NCBI GenBank assembly: GCA_003427395.1
Contig: BFEA01000626.1
Span: 666,491-688,096, forward strand
Length of the DNA: 21,606 nt
Source: Chara braunii
Taxonomy: Eukaryota; Streptophyta; Charophyceae; Charales; Characeae
Direction of reading: 5' to 3'
Part shown: piece after piece, positions 1-7,551 of the stretch
Numbering within the stretch: the first letter of the stretch is position 1
Layout: every line of letters starts with the position of its first letter
Program-made: the position numbers and the translations under genes
The notes under the pieces: generated by a model
Databases searched by the model: none
The model's input: the letters and a program-made list of their open reading frames with translations, nothing else
What the model was told of the DNA's origin: nothing

Positions 1-35
1 AGAGATTTTCAGAGGTAGAGTAGGGGCCCTAGTAG
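1..35 (+). repeat. Displaced 35-bp piece of retrotransposon protease region
   Basis: These 35 bases are identical to 7898-7932, the stretch just upstream of the protease DSG active site in the main element. The identity stops exactly where the mosaic-end sequence begins at 36. A short perfect copy ending at an adapter is best read as the other half of a chimeric library fragment and not as a biological repeat. Confidence 0.9.
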
Positions 36-71
36 CTGTCTCTTATACACATCTAGATGTGTATAAGAGAC
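36..71. other. Nextera transposase mosaic-end pair (library artefact)
   Basis: Bases 36-54 read CTGTCTCTTATACACATCT, the Tn5/Nextera mosaic end. They are followed head to head by its reverse complement through base 71, where the last two bases of the standard end are not matched. Two mosaic ends facing each other is the junction-adapter arrangement left in mate-pair reads. The flanks come from two different places. This is synthetic DNA left in the assembly, and the contig should be considered broken here. Confidence 0.95.

Positions 72-118
<47 letters not shown>
72..118. repeat. (GA)n microsatellite
   Basis: This is an essentially uninterrupted GA dinucleotide run of about 45 bases directly after the adapter. 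A similar tract lies in the leader of the main element (about 4513-4570). This one may therefore belong to the leader of the decayed related element whose gag start is at 855, but that link is an inference. Confidence 0.9.
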
Positions 119-120
<2 letters not shown>

Positions 121-574
121 CTTGGTGAGGAAGAGAGATGTGAGACTGAGGGGGAAACCAAACATACCTGATAGAGTTTGCGTGTGCCCATAGCCGCACC
201 TTCTTGTATGAAGACAATTTTGTGTAGTTGAGTTGCATTTCACCTGTGCTTTGACGCGTGTGCATCATATGGTTTGTGCGTGGACTGGGAGTGTGGTGGG
301 TAGGTCTCAAAGCAATTTAGCGTACAAGCCGACTCTCGTTACCCCTTGTGAGTAGGTCCAAGTGGAATAACAAGTTAGTTCCGCATGTACAAGTCAGCTA
401 GGAGGTCATGTATGTTGTTGCTTGGTAGAGGCAGCCTGCTGAAAGCTTGAGTCTGTGAAGTAGCAGCATGGGTGTGAGAAGTGGATAGTCTTGCTGGCTT
501 ACCTAGGGGCATTTGTACCCAGTTGGACACTACCGTAAGGAAACACCATGATTAGCCTTGAGGAGGAGTGTTGA
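119..574. other. Unrecognised DNA, possibly leader of a decayed gypsy element
   Basis: No open frame of note and no RNA signature is visible here. A CCATAGCC string near 188 recalls the repeated octamer of the main element's LTR and leader. The position, between a GA tract and a recognisable leader/gag start, fits a divergent 5' leader. I could not align it to the main element's leader by eye. Confidence 0.3.
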
Positions 575-633
575 CCTATCTAAGCCTTGAGGGGCTGACC
601 TATCTAAGCCTTGAGGGGGAGTGTTGACCCTGC
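554..633 (+). repeat. Short tandem repeat, three copies of about 23-29 bp
   Basis: The block AGCCTTGAGG...TGACCTATCTA occurs at about 554-582 and 583-605. A third block, AGCCTTGAGGGGGAGTGTTGACCC, starts at 606. Copies differ by a six-base insertion. A single related copy, TCTAAGTCTTGAGAGAA, is found in the main element's leader near 5308. The amplification is therefore specific to this decayed copy. Confidence 0.7.
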
Positions 634-884
634 CCAGCCACGTCGTCCTGTACGCAACGTTAAATAATTCCTGAGGACAGTTTGGCCTGTCCTCAAATTG
701 GTTACTGGATGGATACAGGTGTCTTCATAGATAAGGTAAACGGATTACTAGTTGGAGTCAACACTTTTTAGGTCTGCTTGTGGCTAGGTCTCTATTTGGT
801 GAGGTAGTGGAACGGGGGGCCAGACTTTGATGGCCTCTTGTGCTATTGGTAGCCATGGATGACTACCCCATGTAAGCATGCATC
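575..884 (+). pseudogene. Decayed leader and gag start of a related Ty3/gypsy element
   Basis: This stretch aligns by eye to 5305-5600 of the main element. The blocks CGTCGTCCTGT, AATTCCTGAGGA and CCATGGATGACTACCCCATG correspond in order to blocks before and at its gag start. The start codon is ATG at 855-857. It encodes MDDYPM, identical to the first six residues of the main Gag, and then hits TAA at 873-875. Similarity is lost near 884. The similarity is patchy, so this is an older or different subfamily copy. No further gag is seen downstream. Confidence 0.7.
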
Positions 885-1900
885 ACCCTCTGAGTTTTTC
901 TTTTTTTTTGAAAAAAAGATCCATGTCGTGGTAGAGGATGGATGCTAGGCCTCGGGAGGTGTTTGTCGTCGTAATCAACCAGTGAGGGGATCAGATGGCT
1001 TGTGACAACCCCAAGGACAGTCTTCCTCCAGGGGCTGTCATTCATGACCTGTTATATCCTAATCTTATCGCAAGTCGAGCCCTACAGTGGTGCGACCCAG
1101 ACCTCTCTATCTAGACCTAGACCTACACCAACCCGCGCCTTCCAAGGAGTCGTAGACACTTCCCCCCAGGCGCTTACTATAGGGACACCCCGAATCTCGA
1201 GTGCGACCCGGGTTAAGGAGGGTTCACGGACATAAAACGATCATCCCCCCCCTGATTCAAATTGTGCAGACTCTATGGGTGGCGACGCCACCCTTCTACA
1301 TCAATGCGACAACCCTCACCCCCCTGTCTGAGATGACAACCTACCTAGAAAAACTTCCCCAGACTAACGCCCCATTTGACCCCTCAGTGGGAACTCAGAC
1401 AGACACCATCCCGGACGAAGCCCTGCCCACAAGCATCGTGAGATCAACCTGAAGCCCACCCGTGGGAATCGTATATGCCTAACACCCAACCACTACCACT
1501 ACTCAAGGGGATGTAGAGAGTGGGGTCTACTCGGGACCTAGGATCGTACGATGTCGATATGGACTCTCGTGGGTGGATCATGAGGCCGGGAAATAACCAT
1601 GGTACCCAGACGCACCCAGATACACCCACAGAGCAGCCCATGCGAATGAAGCGGCATGCACAGACAGGCCCACAATCCCCACACAGAGTCTTATCATCCC
1701 AACCCCCATCTATCCCCTGTACCCCCGCCCATGATGAGTACAAAAGACAGACTTACAGATCATCGGACCATACTCAACACACAGCCCACACACAAACACT
1801 CAACACTCATCAGACCCCTAAAGGCCAACCACTGAAACAATCCTCCCCCCAAAAGCCCGCTACCAGCATACCACAATCATGGAGCTAACCGGTTGGGTGG
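885..1900. other. C-rich DNA with overlapping short frames, not recognised
   Basis: The plus strand is rich in C and A. Three modest frames follow each other (1002-1235, 1201-1452, 1520-1888) in different phases, which could reflect one frameshifted ancestral frame. Their predicted peptides are rich in Pro, Thr, Ser and Gln and match no domain I know. A TTTTTTTTTGAAAAAAAG inverted run lies near 900. I would not call a gene here. Confidence 0.35.
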
Positions 1901-1995
1901 TGCGCAAGCACTGTCTGTAATAAGTACCATGAGTCAGCCCAGGGGGGGTGTGCGAATGGGTGGGCGCTATGAAAGCGCCTAACGGCGGATGTGCG

Positions 1996-2080
1996 CGAGG
2001 CCGCAGAGTTTTGAACATGCGACCTCATACCACAATGCACATTTCCAATGGGTGCTCTAACCACTGAGCCACCAGGCCAT
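1996..2080 (-). mobile_element. tRNA-derived SINE-like head
   Basis: On the minus strand, starting near 2080, the sequence has an RNA polymerase III A box, TGGCTCAGTGGTTAGAGC (2071-2054). About 38 nt later comes a B-box-like GTTCAAAAC core (2016-2008). GCTC/GAGC form the D stem. GGCC at the 5' side can pair with GGCC at the 3' side as a partial acceptor stem. The anticodon and T stems are imperfect, so this is not a working tRNA. It fits the head of a tRNA-derived SINE or an old tRNA pseudogene. Its 3' body would run towards 1885, but no poly(A) or clear end is visible. Confidence 0.55.
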
Positions 2081-2246
2081 TTGCCCCTCTGAGTTTTTCT
2101 ACACCCCCTCCAATTCTTTTTCCTATAGGATTTTCCCGCATGAGCTAGTCCCAAAAGAAGATCTGTAGTGGATGGGAGATCCCTTCATATACAGACCCAT
2201 GACAAGAGGGTTTCAAACCTAACGTGAGACGAGCTGTGATATTGCT
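2081..2246. other. Spacer, no feature seen
   Basis: Only two weak echoes are visible. CTCTGAGTTTTTCT at about 2088 also occurs at about 889. TTTTCCCGCATG near 2133 recurs near 13896. Both suggest shared repeat ancestry, but no boundaries can be drawn. Confidence 0.4.
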
Positions 2247-2476
2247 ATGCGTGAGAGTGACAAGCATGAAGGGGGGGCAGGAGAGTGGTGGGCTAACCTG
2301 ATGGCACTCTCTTATCAGGTTGAGGATGAGAGTGCAGTCCTCGATGGAGAGAGGGCATATGCCACTGATGACGCAGGTGAGTGGGAACTGGAGTGGGGGC
2401 CATTGGCAACGGCGGAAACGGCGGCAGCAGCAGCGGAGACCGCAACAACGAAAGAAGAAGCAAATACAGCAACGGT

Positions 2477-2524
<48 letters not shown>

Positions 2525-2981
2525 AACAACAACAACAGAGATCGATGTCGACGGCGAGGCAGGTGAGTGGGGAAAGGAGTCGGGGCTAATAGCAATGGCA
2601 GGTCAGTTGGAGGTGGAGTTGGGGCTAATGGCAACTGTGGTGACGACAACAGGGAAAATAGAGACAACGACAGCCACAACATCAACAACAGCAACAACAA
2701 CAACACCGAGCGTGATCGCAACAACAGCAACACCAACAACAACAGCCAAAACTAAAGAAGCAACAACAACACGGGTAACGCCAACGGCCGCTATAACAAT
2801 TGAGGCAAAGATGGTGACAACAGCATCACCACCATCACTGCAGTGGGGGGGAAATGGTGGCTTTTTTGGGCGGGCAAGGTGGGGCGCAGGGTTGAAGGCG
2901 AGTTCTACTGGTCCCCCCATTTCCTTCCTGCTGTTTTTCAGGATGATTCATATTTTGCTGTCTGGTGCCGAGCAGGAATAG
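2247..2981 (+). CDS. Low-complexity Thr-rich open frame built on (CAA)n, doubtful gene
   Basis: This is a 244-codon open frame of unknown function. Residues about 70-100 and much of 130-200 are Thr-rich because the DNA is (ACA)n. Three imperfect units, GEWELEWGPLAT, GEWGKESGLIAMA and GQLEVELGLMAT, are spaced about 70 and 15 residues apart, so the unique part is itself repetitive. No signal peptide, membrane segment or known domain is seen. A trinucleotide repeat keeps all three frames open, which explains long frames here on both strands. The frame also ends inside the 271-bp repeat that starts at 2960. It could be an exon of a repetitive protein, but most likely it is non-coding repeat DNA. 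Confidence 0.2.
2478..2537. repeat. (CAA)n trinucleotide microsatellite
   Basis: A nearly pure ACA/CAA run is broken once by ATA near 2523. Interrupted CAA units continue to about 2765. The repeat produces the poly-Thr, poly-Asn and poly-Leu frames on both strands. Confidence 0.9.
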
Positions 2982-3230
2982 GATAGATGATATCCCCCTC
3001 GTTGACTGGGCTTGATTGGCCTGTAACGAAGTGGGGTCGATTGTCCCAGGACATGTGTGGTTTAGGGTTCTGAGCTTTGATTGTTTTTTTTCTTCGATGG
3101 GTTGAGCGATGAAGATGCTTGTTGCTACTTTCTTGTCGGGATCATACTCCATGAGCACGAGGTTAATCCTTCCCTTGCAAGGAAGTAATCAATCCCTCTG
3201 CTCAACGATTACATAAATTCGTTTTTCACC
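2960..3230 (+). repeat. Tandem repeat unit 1 (271 bp) holding the empty target site
   Basis: The unit begins GTCTGGTGCCG and contains CCCCCTCGTTGACTGG, GATGAAGATGCTT, then GGGATCATACTCCATGAGC and GCTCAACGATTA. The same order of blocks recurs in unit 2, which the main element interrupts. Position 3142-3145 (TCAT) is the uninterrupted equivalent of the element's target site. Confidence 0.85.
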
Positions 3231-3416
3231 GTCTGGTGCCGGGTCGCAATAGGATAGATGATCTCCCCCTCGTTGACTGGGGTTGATTGGCCCGCAACGA
3301 GGGGGTGTCGATTGTCCACATGAGGAGGTATGATGATTAGGGCTCTGAGATTTTATTTATCGTGCTGTTGGGCTGATCGATGAAGATGCTTTTCGATCCC
3401 TTCTTGTTGGGATCAT
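3231..3416 (+). repeat. Tandem repeat unit 2, left part, interrupted by the element
   Basis: This part repeats unit 1 with moderate divergence up to GGGATCAT at 3409-3416. The rest of the unit resumes at 12382 beyond the 3' LTR. Left and right parts add up to the 271-bp unit length, which shows a clean insertion. Confidence 0.85.
3413..3416. repeat. Target site duplication, left copy (TCAT)
   Basis: TCAT directly precedes the TG of the 5' LTR and recurs at 12378-12381 after the 3' LTR. The related repeat unit carries a single TCAT at 3142-3145. Four bases matches the solo LTR's GATA duplication in this window. Confidence 0.85.
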
Positions 3417-3652
3417 TGAAACGGTTTTCACCTTTTAGCAGTAGCGAATGCAGGTCCCAGGGCTCGATCCCGAGTTCTCACCTTACCTGTGTACAGTATC
3501 TCTGTCGACCCTGAGTGTTTGAACCCGTGACCTATGTTTTGACAGTTGTTGTTGTCTCTCGTAGGTCTGTGTAGTGGTAGGGGTTCGATCTGTAGGTCTC
3601 TCGAGTAGGAGTGACAGCCCTGTAGAGGTCGTAGCTGTAGGGATCCTGAAAG

Positions 3653-3714
3653 GTCAAGGTCGTAGCTGCTACAGTGCTGAGAAGTCAAGGTCGTAGCTGC
3701 TACAGTACTCGAAA
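3653..3714 (+). repeat. 31-bp direct repeat in LTR U3, two copies
   Basis: GTCAAGGTCGTAGCTGCTAC begins at 3653 and again at 3684. The 3' LTR has one copy only (about 11702). The minus-strand solo LTR has two or more. Two copies therefore look ancestral and one was lost from the 3' LTR, or it was gained repeatedly. Confidence 0.8.
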
Positions 3715-3759
3715 GGCCAAGTCCACGAACTTCCGGAAGGTCCGGAAGTGGCCTTTCGA
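3709..3759. repeat. Nested inverted repeat (possible cruciform) in U3
   Basis: The outer arms TCGAAAGGCCA (3709-3719) and TGGCCTTTCGA (3749-3759) are perfect 11-bp inverted copies. The inner arms ACTTCCGGA (3729-3737) and TCCGGAAGT (3741-3749) are perfect 9-bp copies around AGG. The structure is kept in the 3' LTR (11727-11777) and, with changes, in the solo LTR (about 13273-13326). It lies about 165 bp upstream of the TATA box, where U3 regulatory sites would sit. Confidence 0.75.
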
Positions 3760-3923
3760 AGCTGCTCACGTTTGAGACAGAGGCAAGTGGGCAAGTGGTG
3801 GAGTCTACCCGTGCTGAGTCAGCAGTCCCAGTCCCAGTCAGTCCTAGTCCAGTCCGGCAAGTACCGTGCGGGACGGTGTGCACCATGGGCATGGGAAAGG
3901 GCCAGACCAACGAGCTACAGAAG

Positions 3924-3930
3924 TATAAAT
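3924..3930 (+). promoter_or_regulatory. LTR TATA box
   Basis: TATAAAT is followed by a purine-rich GAGAGGCAGCG. The same position carries TATAAAT in the 3' LTR (11942-11948) and TATAAATA-type boxes on the minus strand in the other two LTRs (about 13101-13107 and 16197-16204). Conservation over four copies supports a real U3 promoter. Transcription would start about 30 bp downstream, near 3955. Confidence 0.7.
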
Positions 3931-4347
3931 TGAGAGGCAGCGACCAGCCATTGATTCATTCCTGCATAAGCCATCCGGAAGCGCTGCCATAGCGACTTGT
4001 GCGAGGTGGTCTGCAGTGAGCCCGAGGACAAAGTGGGCGAGAAGGAAGTTAGCCATAGCGATCGAGTAGCAGTGGCCATAGCCGCCATAGCTGTAGGTGT
4101 GTGCGAGTGTACAGGGTGTTGCGTGTGGGATATCCAGGGTGGTCCGGTGTAAGAACAGCAGTGCTGTGTGAGTGACAAACAAAGATTTGTATAGGCGCTG
4201 ATGCGCCATAGCCATCTAAAGTGAGATTGTATCTGAACTGTGTTTCTGATCACCATATCTCTGAGTTTTGAGTGGGCGCTTGTCGCCAGTTTGCTGCGCA
4301 ACCTGTTTACATGCATGTGAAGTGAATGAAAGCGAGTCTGATTGAAC

Positions 4348-4359
4348 TGGTATCGGAGC
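4348..4359 (+). promoter_or_regulatory. Primer binding site, initiator tRNA-Met type
   Basis: TGGTATCGGAGC begins two bases after the 5' LTR. Plant initiator-Met primer binding sites are usually TGGTATCAGAGC, so there is one mismatch. The tRNA 3' end would prime minus-strand DNA synthesis here. Confidence 0.85.
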
Positions 4360-4505
4360 TGGTACCCGCTATCCCATGCACCATCACCATTGCAGCAGGA
4401 GAGAGACGCGCGCCGTAGGGCGCCATAGTTGAAGAGCGCCACCGTGAAGAAGAAGTCCACCATAGCTTCGCTGCAGAAGAGGGTGCCGCGTACCTGCAAG
4501 GAAGA

Positions 4506-4512
<7 letters not shown>

Positions 4513-4570
<58 letters not shown>
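4513..4570. repeat. (GA)n microsatellite in the leader
   Basis: This is a pure GA run of about 58 bases. Read on the other strand it gives Ser-Leu repeats that look like a coding frame but are not. Confidence 0.95.
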
Positions 4571-4572
<2 letters not shown>

Positions 4573-4885
4573 GAGTGATACAAGATTGGTTGTGCAGTTC
4601 GACGAAGAAGGGAGTGGCAGCCATAGCCGCAGAGCTCGGACACGGGGTTGACGAAGGAAGGAGAAGTGGAGAAGGGAGGAGAGACTGGAGAGGAAGAGGA
4701 AGACATAGCTGAGGAAGGAGGAAGGAGGGGCAACGAAGTGGAAGACAGACATAGCCGAGGGTGAANAAAAAAAAAAAAAAAAAAAAAAAGAGAAGAAAAG
4801 GAGAAAGAAGAAAGGTGAAGGCGGGGAAAAGAGAAGTGAAGGGTGGTGAGGAAGGAGGTGCCAGCAGCCATAGCCGACTCGAAGG

Positions 4886-4982
4886 TTGACCGGGCATTGA
4901 CCAAGGGTTGACCGGAGCGTTGACCGGGGTTTGACTGCGTTGACCAAGGCGTTGACCGGAGCTGTTGACCACGATTTTGACC
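4886..4982 (+). repeat. TTGACC minisatellite in the leader
   Basis: Nine TTGAC cores lie within about 97 bases. Eight are followed by C and one by T, spaced about 8-15 bases, with a loose unit such as GCGTTGACCGGGG. TTGAC[C/T] is the W-box core bound by plant WRKY factors. Whether these are functional sites or just a degenerate tandem repeat cannot be told from sequence. Confidence 0.75.
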
Positions 4983-5580
4983 AAGCTGGAGTTGGTATAA
5001 TCTCGCCAAGCCTTAGCCTACCCCCTCGCCCTATGGATGTGCACTCACCCTATGGTACTTGCTGAGTCTGAGTCTGTCTGTCTCTTCTTTCTGCATTGAG
5101 TCTCTTTTGTCCAGGTGATAGGACTCCGTGTATGAAGGATAGGGCCTCGTTGACCAAACTCACACGGGCTGAGCAGGGTTAAAGACTGTGTCTGACGACT
5201 CGACTGTCCCGAAGGACACAAACCCTCCCAATGACCGGTACTGACCGACGGGCTGCTCCGTGTGGCACGGTAGGCCCAAAATCCGAGCTGTGGGCTGCAC
5301 AATGGGCCGTCTAAGTCTTGAGAGAACCTGCTGACCGCGTCGTCCTGTTTGCGACGTTGAAGAATTCCTGAGGAGTTACGGGGGATCTCCTTAAATGCCT
5401 CCTGGTCAGCAACAGGTTCTGTAGTGACGGCTGTAGTGATTAGAGTCTAGGCTAGAGACCATGGTTGACAGGGTTCCATACGGATCCTGTGGTCCTTAGA
5501 TTGAGTCAGTAGGTCGTGTCAGTTAGAGGGTAGGTCTAAGTGGTGAGGAGTGGGACAGTCTCTGTCGTGCACCTAACACC

Positions 5581-7551
5581 ATGGACGATTACCCTATGTA
5601 CGGCTTGCTTGTGGGGTTCTCCTTGTGGGGGACCCTCTGGCGTCTCCTCTTCCCTCTGGGATTCTGGAACACCTTTACGTGCAGAGTACACACGAGGGGT
5701 GGTACGACTACCAAGCCTTACACAGCAGAACAGGAGGTGAAAGTCGCCGCCCTTCTGAAAGAGAGAAGAGAGAAGGAGGCCAAGAAGAAGGCCTTGATAG
5801 AAGAACAGGCGACGAAGTTGAAGAAGATTGAGGAGGAGATGGCCAGAGAGAGAGAGAGGTTAAAGAAGGAAGAAGAAGAGAAGCTCAAAGCAGTAGAAGA
5901 GGAGGAAGAGGTAGAAGAAACGCCACTGGAAAGGCGAAGGATAGGAGGGAGAGGAGAATCCAGTGGAACGGAGGAAGATCAGATGGAGAAGAAGATTACG
6001 GAGTGGGTTGCTGGTCTATCCTTGGGAGAAGAAGAGGAGGCACTAATGTATGTGCCCAGGGAGGAACAAGAGGTGGCCATGAGAGAGTGGGATGTAGAGG
6101 AAGACCCACTCAAGCAGCAGGCCATAGAAGATGAGAAGAGGATGGAGTGGAAGTTCCGACTGAAGAGGGAGAGGAAAAGAAGAATGGAGGCGGCGAGCCA
6201 GGCAGCGAAAGAATTGGAGGAGGTGAAGAAACAAAGAGAGCAGATGGCGATGCAGGTGGACCTATTGGGAAAGATGGAGATAATGGCGAGGAACATAGAG
6301 CGCCTGGCACAGGTCCAGGAAGAACAATACTTGTTTGGTAGAGGTCAGGACAGTGCTTTACGCTCTATACGGCTGGGGATCTGGGACTTCGCCAGGGAAT
6401 TGGCGACGCAGGTGGACTCAGAGGTGAGGGCCCGCCTAGAGGGCACGGAATGTTATTGTACGGGCGCCATAGAAGGTGCCAGATTGACTGCTTCCAAGGA
6501 GGAGGAAGCACGTCCCCGTAGGGAGCCGGTCAAGGTCAAGTTCCCTGACTCCTATAGTGGGAAGAAGGAGGAGAACTTTGACAATTGGGAGGCTAACATT
6601 AAGACGTACGTGCACCTGCAGAAAGTCGCCCCAAACGAGCATGTCCTAATAGCGATTCACGCTTTTAGGGAGGAAGCCGCAAGCTTCGCCCGTTCCCTGT
6701 GCCGTGCCGCCAACTGCAACGATGACCTCGTTGCCTATTCTGCGTTCACGCCCCTCAATGATTTTCTTAAGCTATTAAGGGAACGGTTTGCAGACGTCTC
6801 GCGTAGTGTCAAAGCCTCTGATAGGCTGCAAACCATCCACTCGCGCCAGTGGAAGAGTGTCAGGGCACTCAAGGGCGTTATGGACGAGTTAGTCGCCATC
6901 CCGAACCATGGGGTCACAAAGACCCAATTGGTCAACCTCTTCTATCGTGCTATGCCCGAGCACTTATGCGGGCATTTCTTCGAAAAGAGTCAGCAGCCCA
7001 ACATGACTTATGACACTTTGAGCAGAGAAGTTGTAGCATTCGAAGCAAGGTCCATGTCAATTTCCACTTTTTGGCATAAGGACCAGGATAAGGGCAAAAA
7101 GTGGAAGGGTTGCACCATCTCGAGTCAGGTCAAGTCCAAGGATCGTTTGATCCTTACGTTAGATGAGGGTGGTGTCGACGGAATCCCCTACGAGCAGATT
7201 GAGTGGGGACTAGAGGAGGAGGACAGTGGTGTTAGCCAGGGGAGGACTTACGCTGCTGTCGCTGTCGAAGGGAGGCTGCAAGGAGGAGGTAGAGGCCAGG
7301 GCCAAGAGGGCCGGGCCTCAGGGGGCCGTTCCCAAGGCGATCAGGGGGTTGGTGGTAGAGGAGGAAACCGCCAAGCGGGAGGAAGGGGTCAAGGTCCCTC
7401 ACAAAACCGTTCTGGAAATAGGTCACCCAATAGGGGTAATAGGTCACCCTATAAGAGAGGAAATTGGCACCCAGGTCTGCCGCAGGGCCGACCTTGGGAA
7501 GATTTGGGCCTGGACCAACGCGTCTGGCAACAGCGTGCGGACCATGGGTAG
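5581..7551 (+). CDS. gag: Gag polyprotein of the main element, cut before its zinc knuckle
   Basis: Structural protein that would form the cytoplasmic virus-like particle and bind element RNA. The 656-residue frame starts at ATG 5581. MDDYPM is conserved in the decayed copy at 855, supporting this start. Residues 7-32 are strongly hydrophobic with one Arg, like a membrane-anchoring or buried helix. Residues about 47-250 are Lys/Glu/Arg-rich and coiled-coil-like. Residues about 317-490 resemble the retrotransposon Gag capsid domain (start KFPDSYSGKKEENFDNW). Residues about 563-630 are Gly/Arg-rich with RGG-like repeats, expected to bind RNA. TAG at 7549-7551 then stops translation, and the CCHC knuckle follows in the same frame. 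This is longer than typical plant chromovirus Gag because of the N-terminal half. Confidence 0.9.
   Translation: MDDYPMYGLLVGFSLWGTLWRLLFPLGFWNTFTCRVHTRGGTTTKPYTAEQEVKVAALLKERREKEAKKKALIEEQATKLKKIEEEMARERERLKKEEEEKLKAVEEEEEVEETPLERRRIGGRGESSGTEEDQMEKKITEWVAGLSLGEEEEALMYVPREEQEVAMREWDVEEDPLKQQAIEDEKRMEWKFRLKRERKRRMEAASQAAKELEEVKKQREQMAMQVDLLGKMEIMARNIERLAQVQEEQYLFGRGQDSALRSIRLGIWDFARELATQVDSEVRARLEGTECYCTGAIEGARLTASKEEEARPRREPVKVKFPDSYSGKKEENFDNWEANIKTYVHLQKVAPNEHVLIAIHAFREEAASFARSLCRAANCNDDLVAYSAFTPLNDFLKLLRERFADVSRSVKASDRLQTIHSRQWKSVRALKGVMDELVAIPNHGVTKTQLVNLFYRAMPEHLCGHFFEKSQQPNMTYDTLSREVVAFEARSMSISTFWHKDQDKGKKWKGCTISSQVKSKDRLILTLDEGGVDGIPYEQIEWGLEEEDSGVSQGRTYAAVAVEGRLQGGGRGQGQEGRASGGRSQGDQGVGGRGGNRQAGGRGQGPSQNRSGNRSPNRGNRSPYKRGNWHPGLPQGRPWEDLGLDQRVWQQRADHG

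Larger units (their letters stand above)
3417..4345 (+). repeat. 5' LTR of the main element
   Basis: It starts TGAAACGGTTTTCA and ends near CTGATTGA. The canonical end of this family, read from the solo LTR and the 3' LTR, is CTGATTGCA, so the 5' copy has lost or changed one base. It contains a nested inverted repeat at 3709-3759, two tandem copies of a 31-bp unit at 3653-3714, a TATA box at 3924, and several copies of GCCATAGC. Length is about 929 bp against 912 bp for the partner LTR. Confidence 0.93.
4360..5580 (+). other. Long 5' leader of the main element
   Basis: About 1.2 kb of non-coding leader lies between the primer binding site and gag. It carries a (GA)n tract at about 4513-4570, and an A tract at 4767-4789 preceded by a single undetermined base at 4766. 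It also carries a TTGACC-rich minisatellite at 4886-4982 and copies of GCCATAGC at 4620 and 4867. Long reading frames on the minus strand here are products of the GA and A tracts. The last 280 bases match the decayed leader at 575-884. Confidence 0.8.

Noticed and set aside
9-310. Minus-strand reading frames with Ser-Leu repeats
   Set aside because: They are translations of the (GA)n tract and the adapter.
606-640. Polypurine tract followed by an LTR-like TGTTGA start
   Set aside because: The surrounding sequence aligns to the middle of the main element's leader, not to an LTR, and no partner LTR exists.
2293-2742. Minus-strand Leu-rich frame resembling membrane segments
   Set aside because: It is the reverse translation of the (CAA)n repeat.
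3844-5009. Long minus-strand frames across the 5' LTR and leader
   Set aside because: They run antisense to a defined LTR, pass through GA and A tracts and an N, and have no domain.
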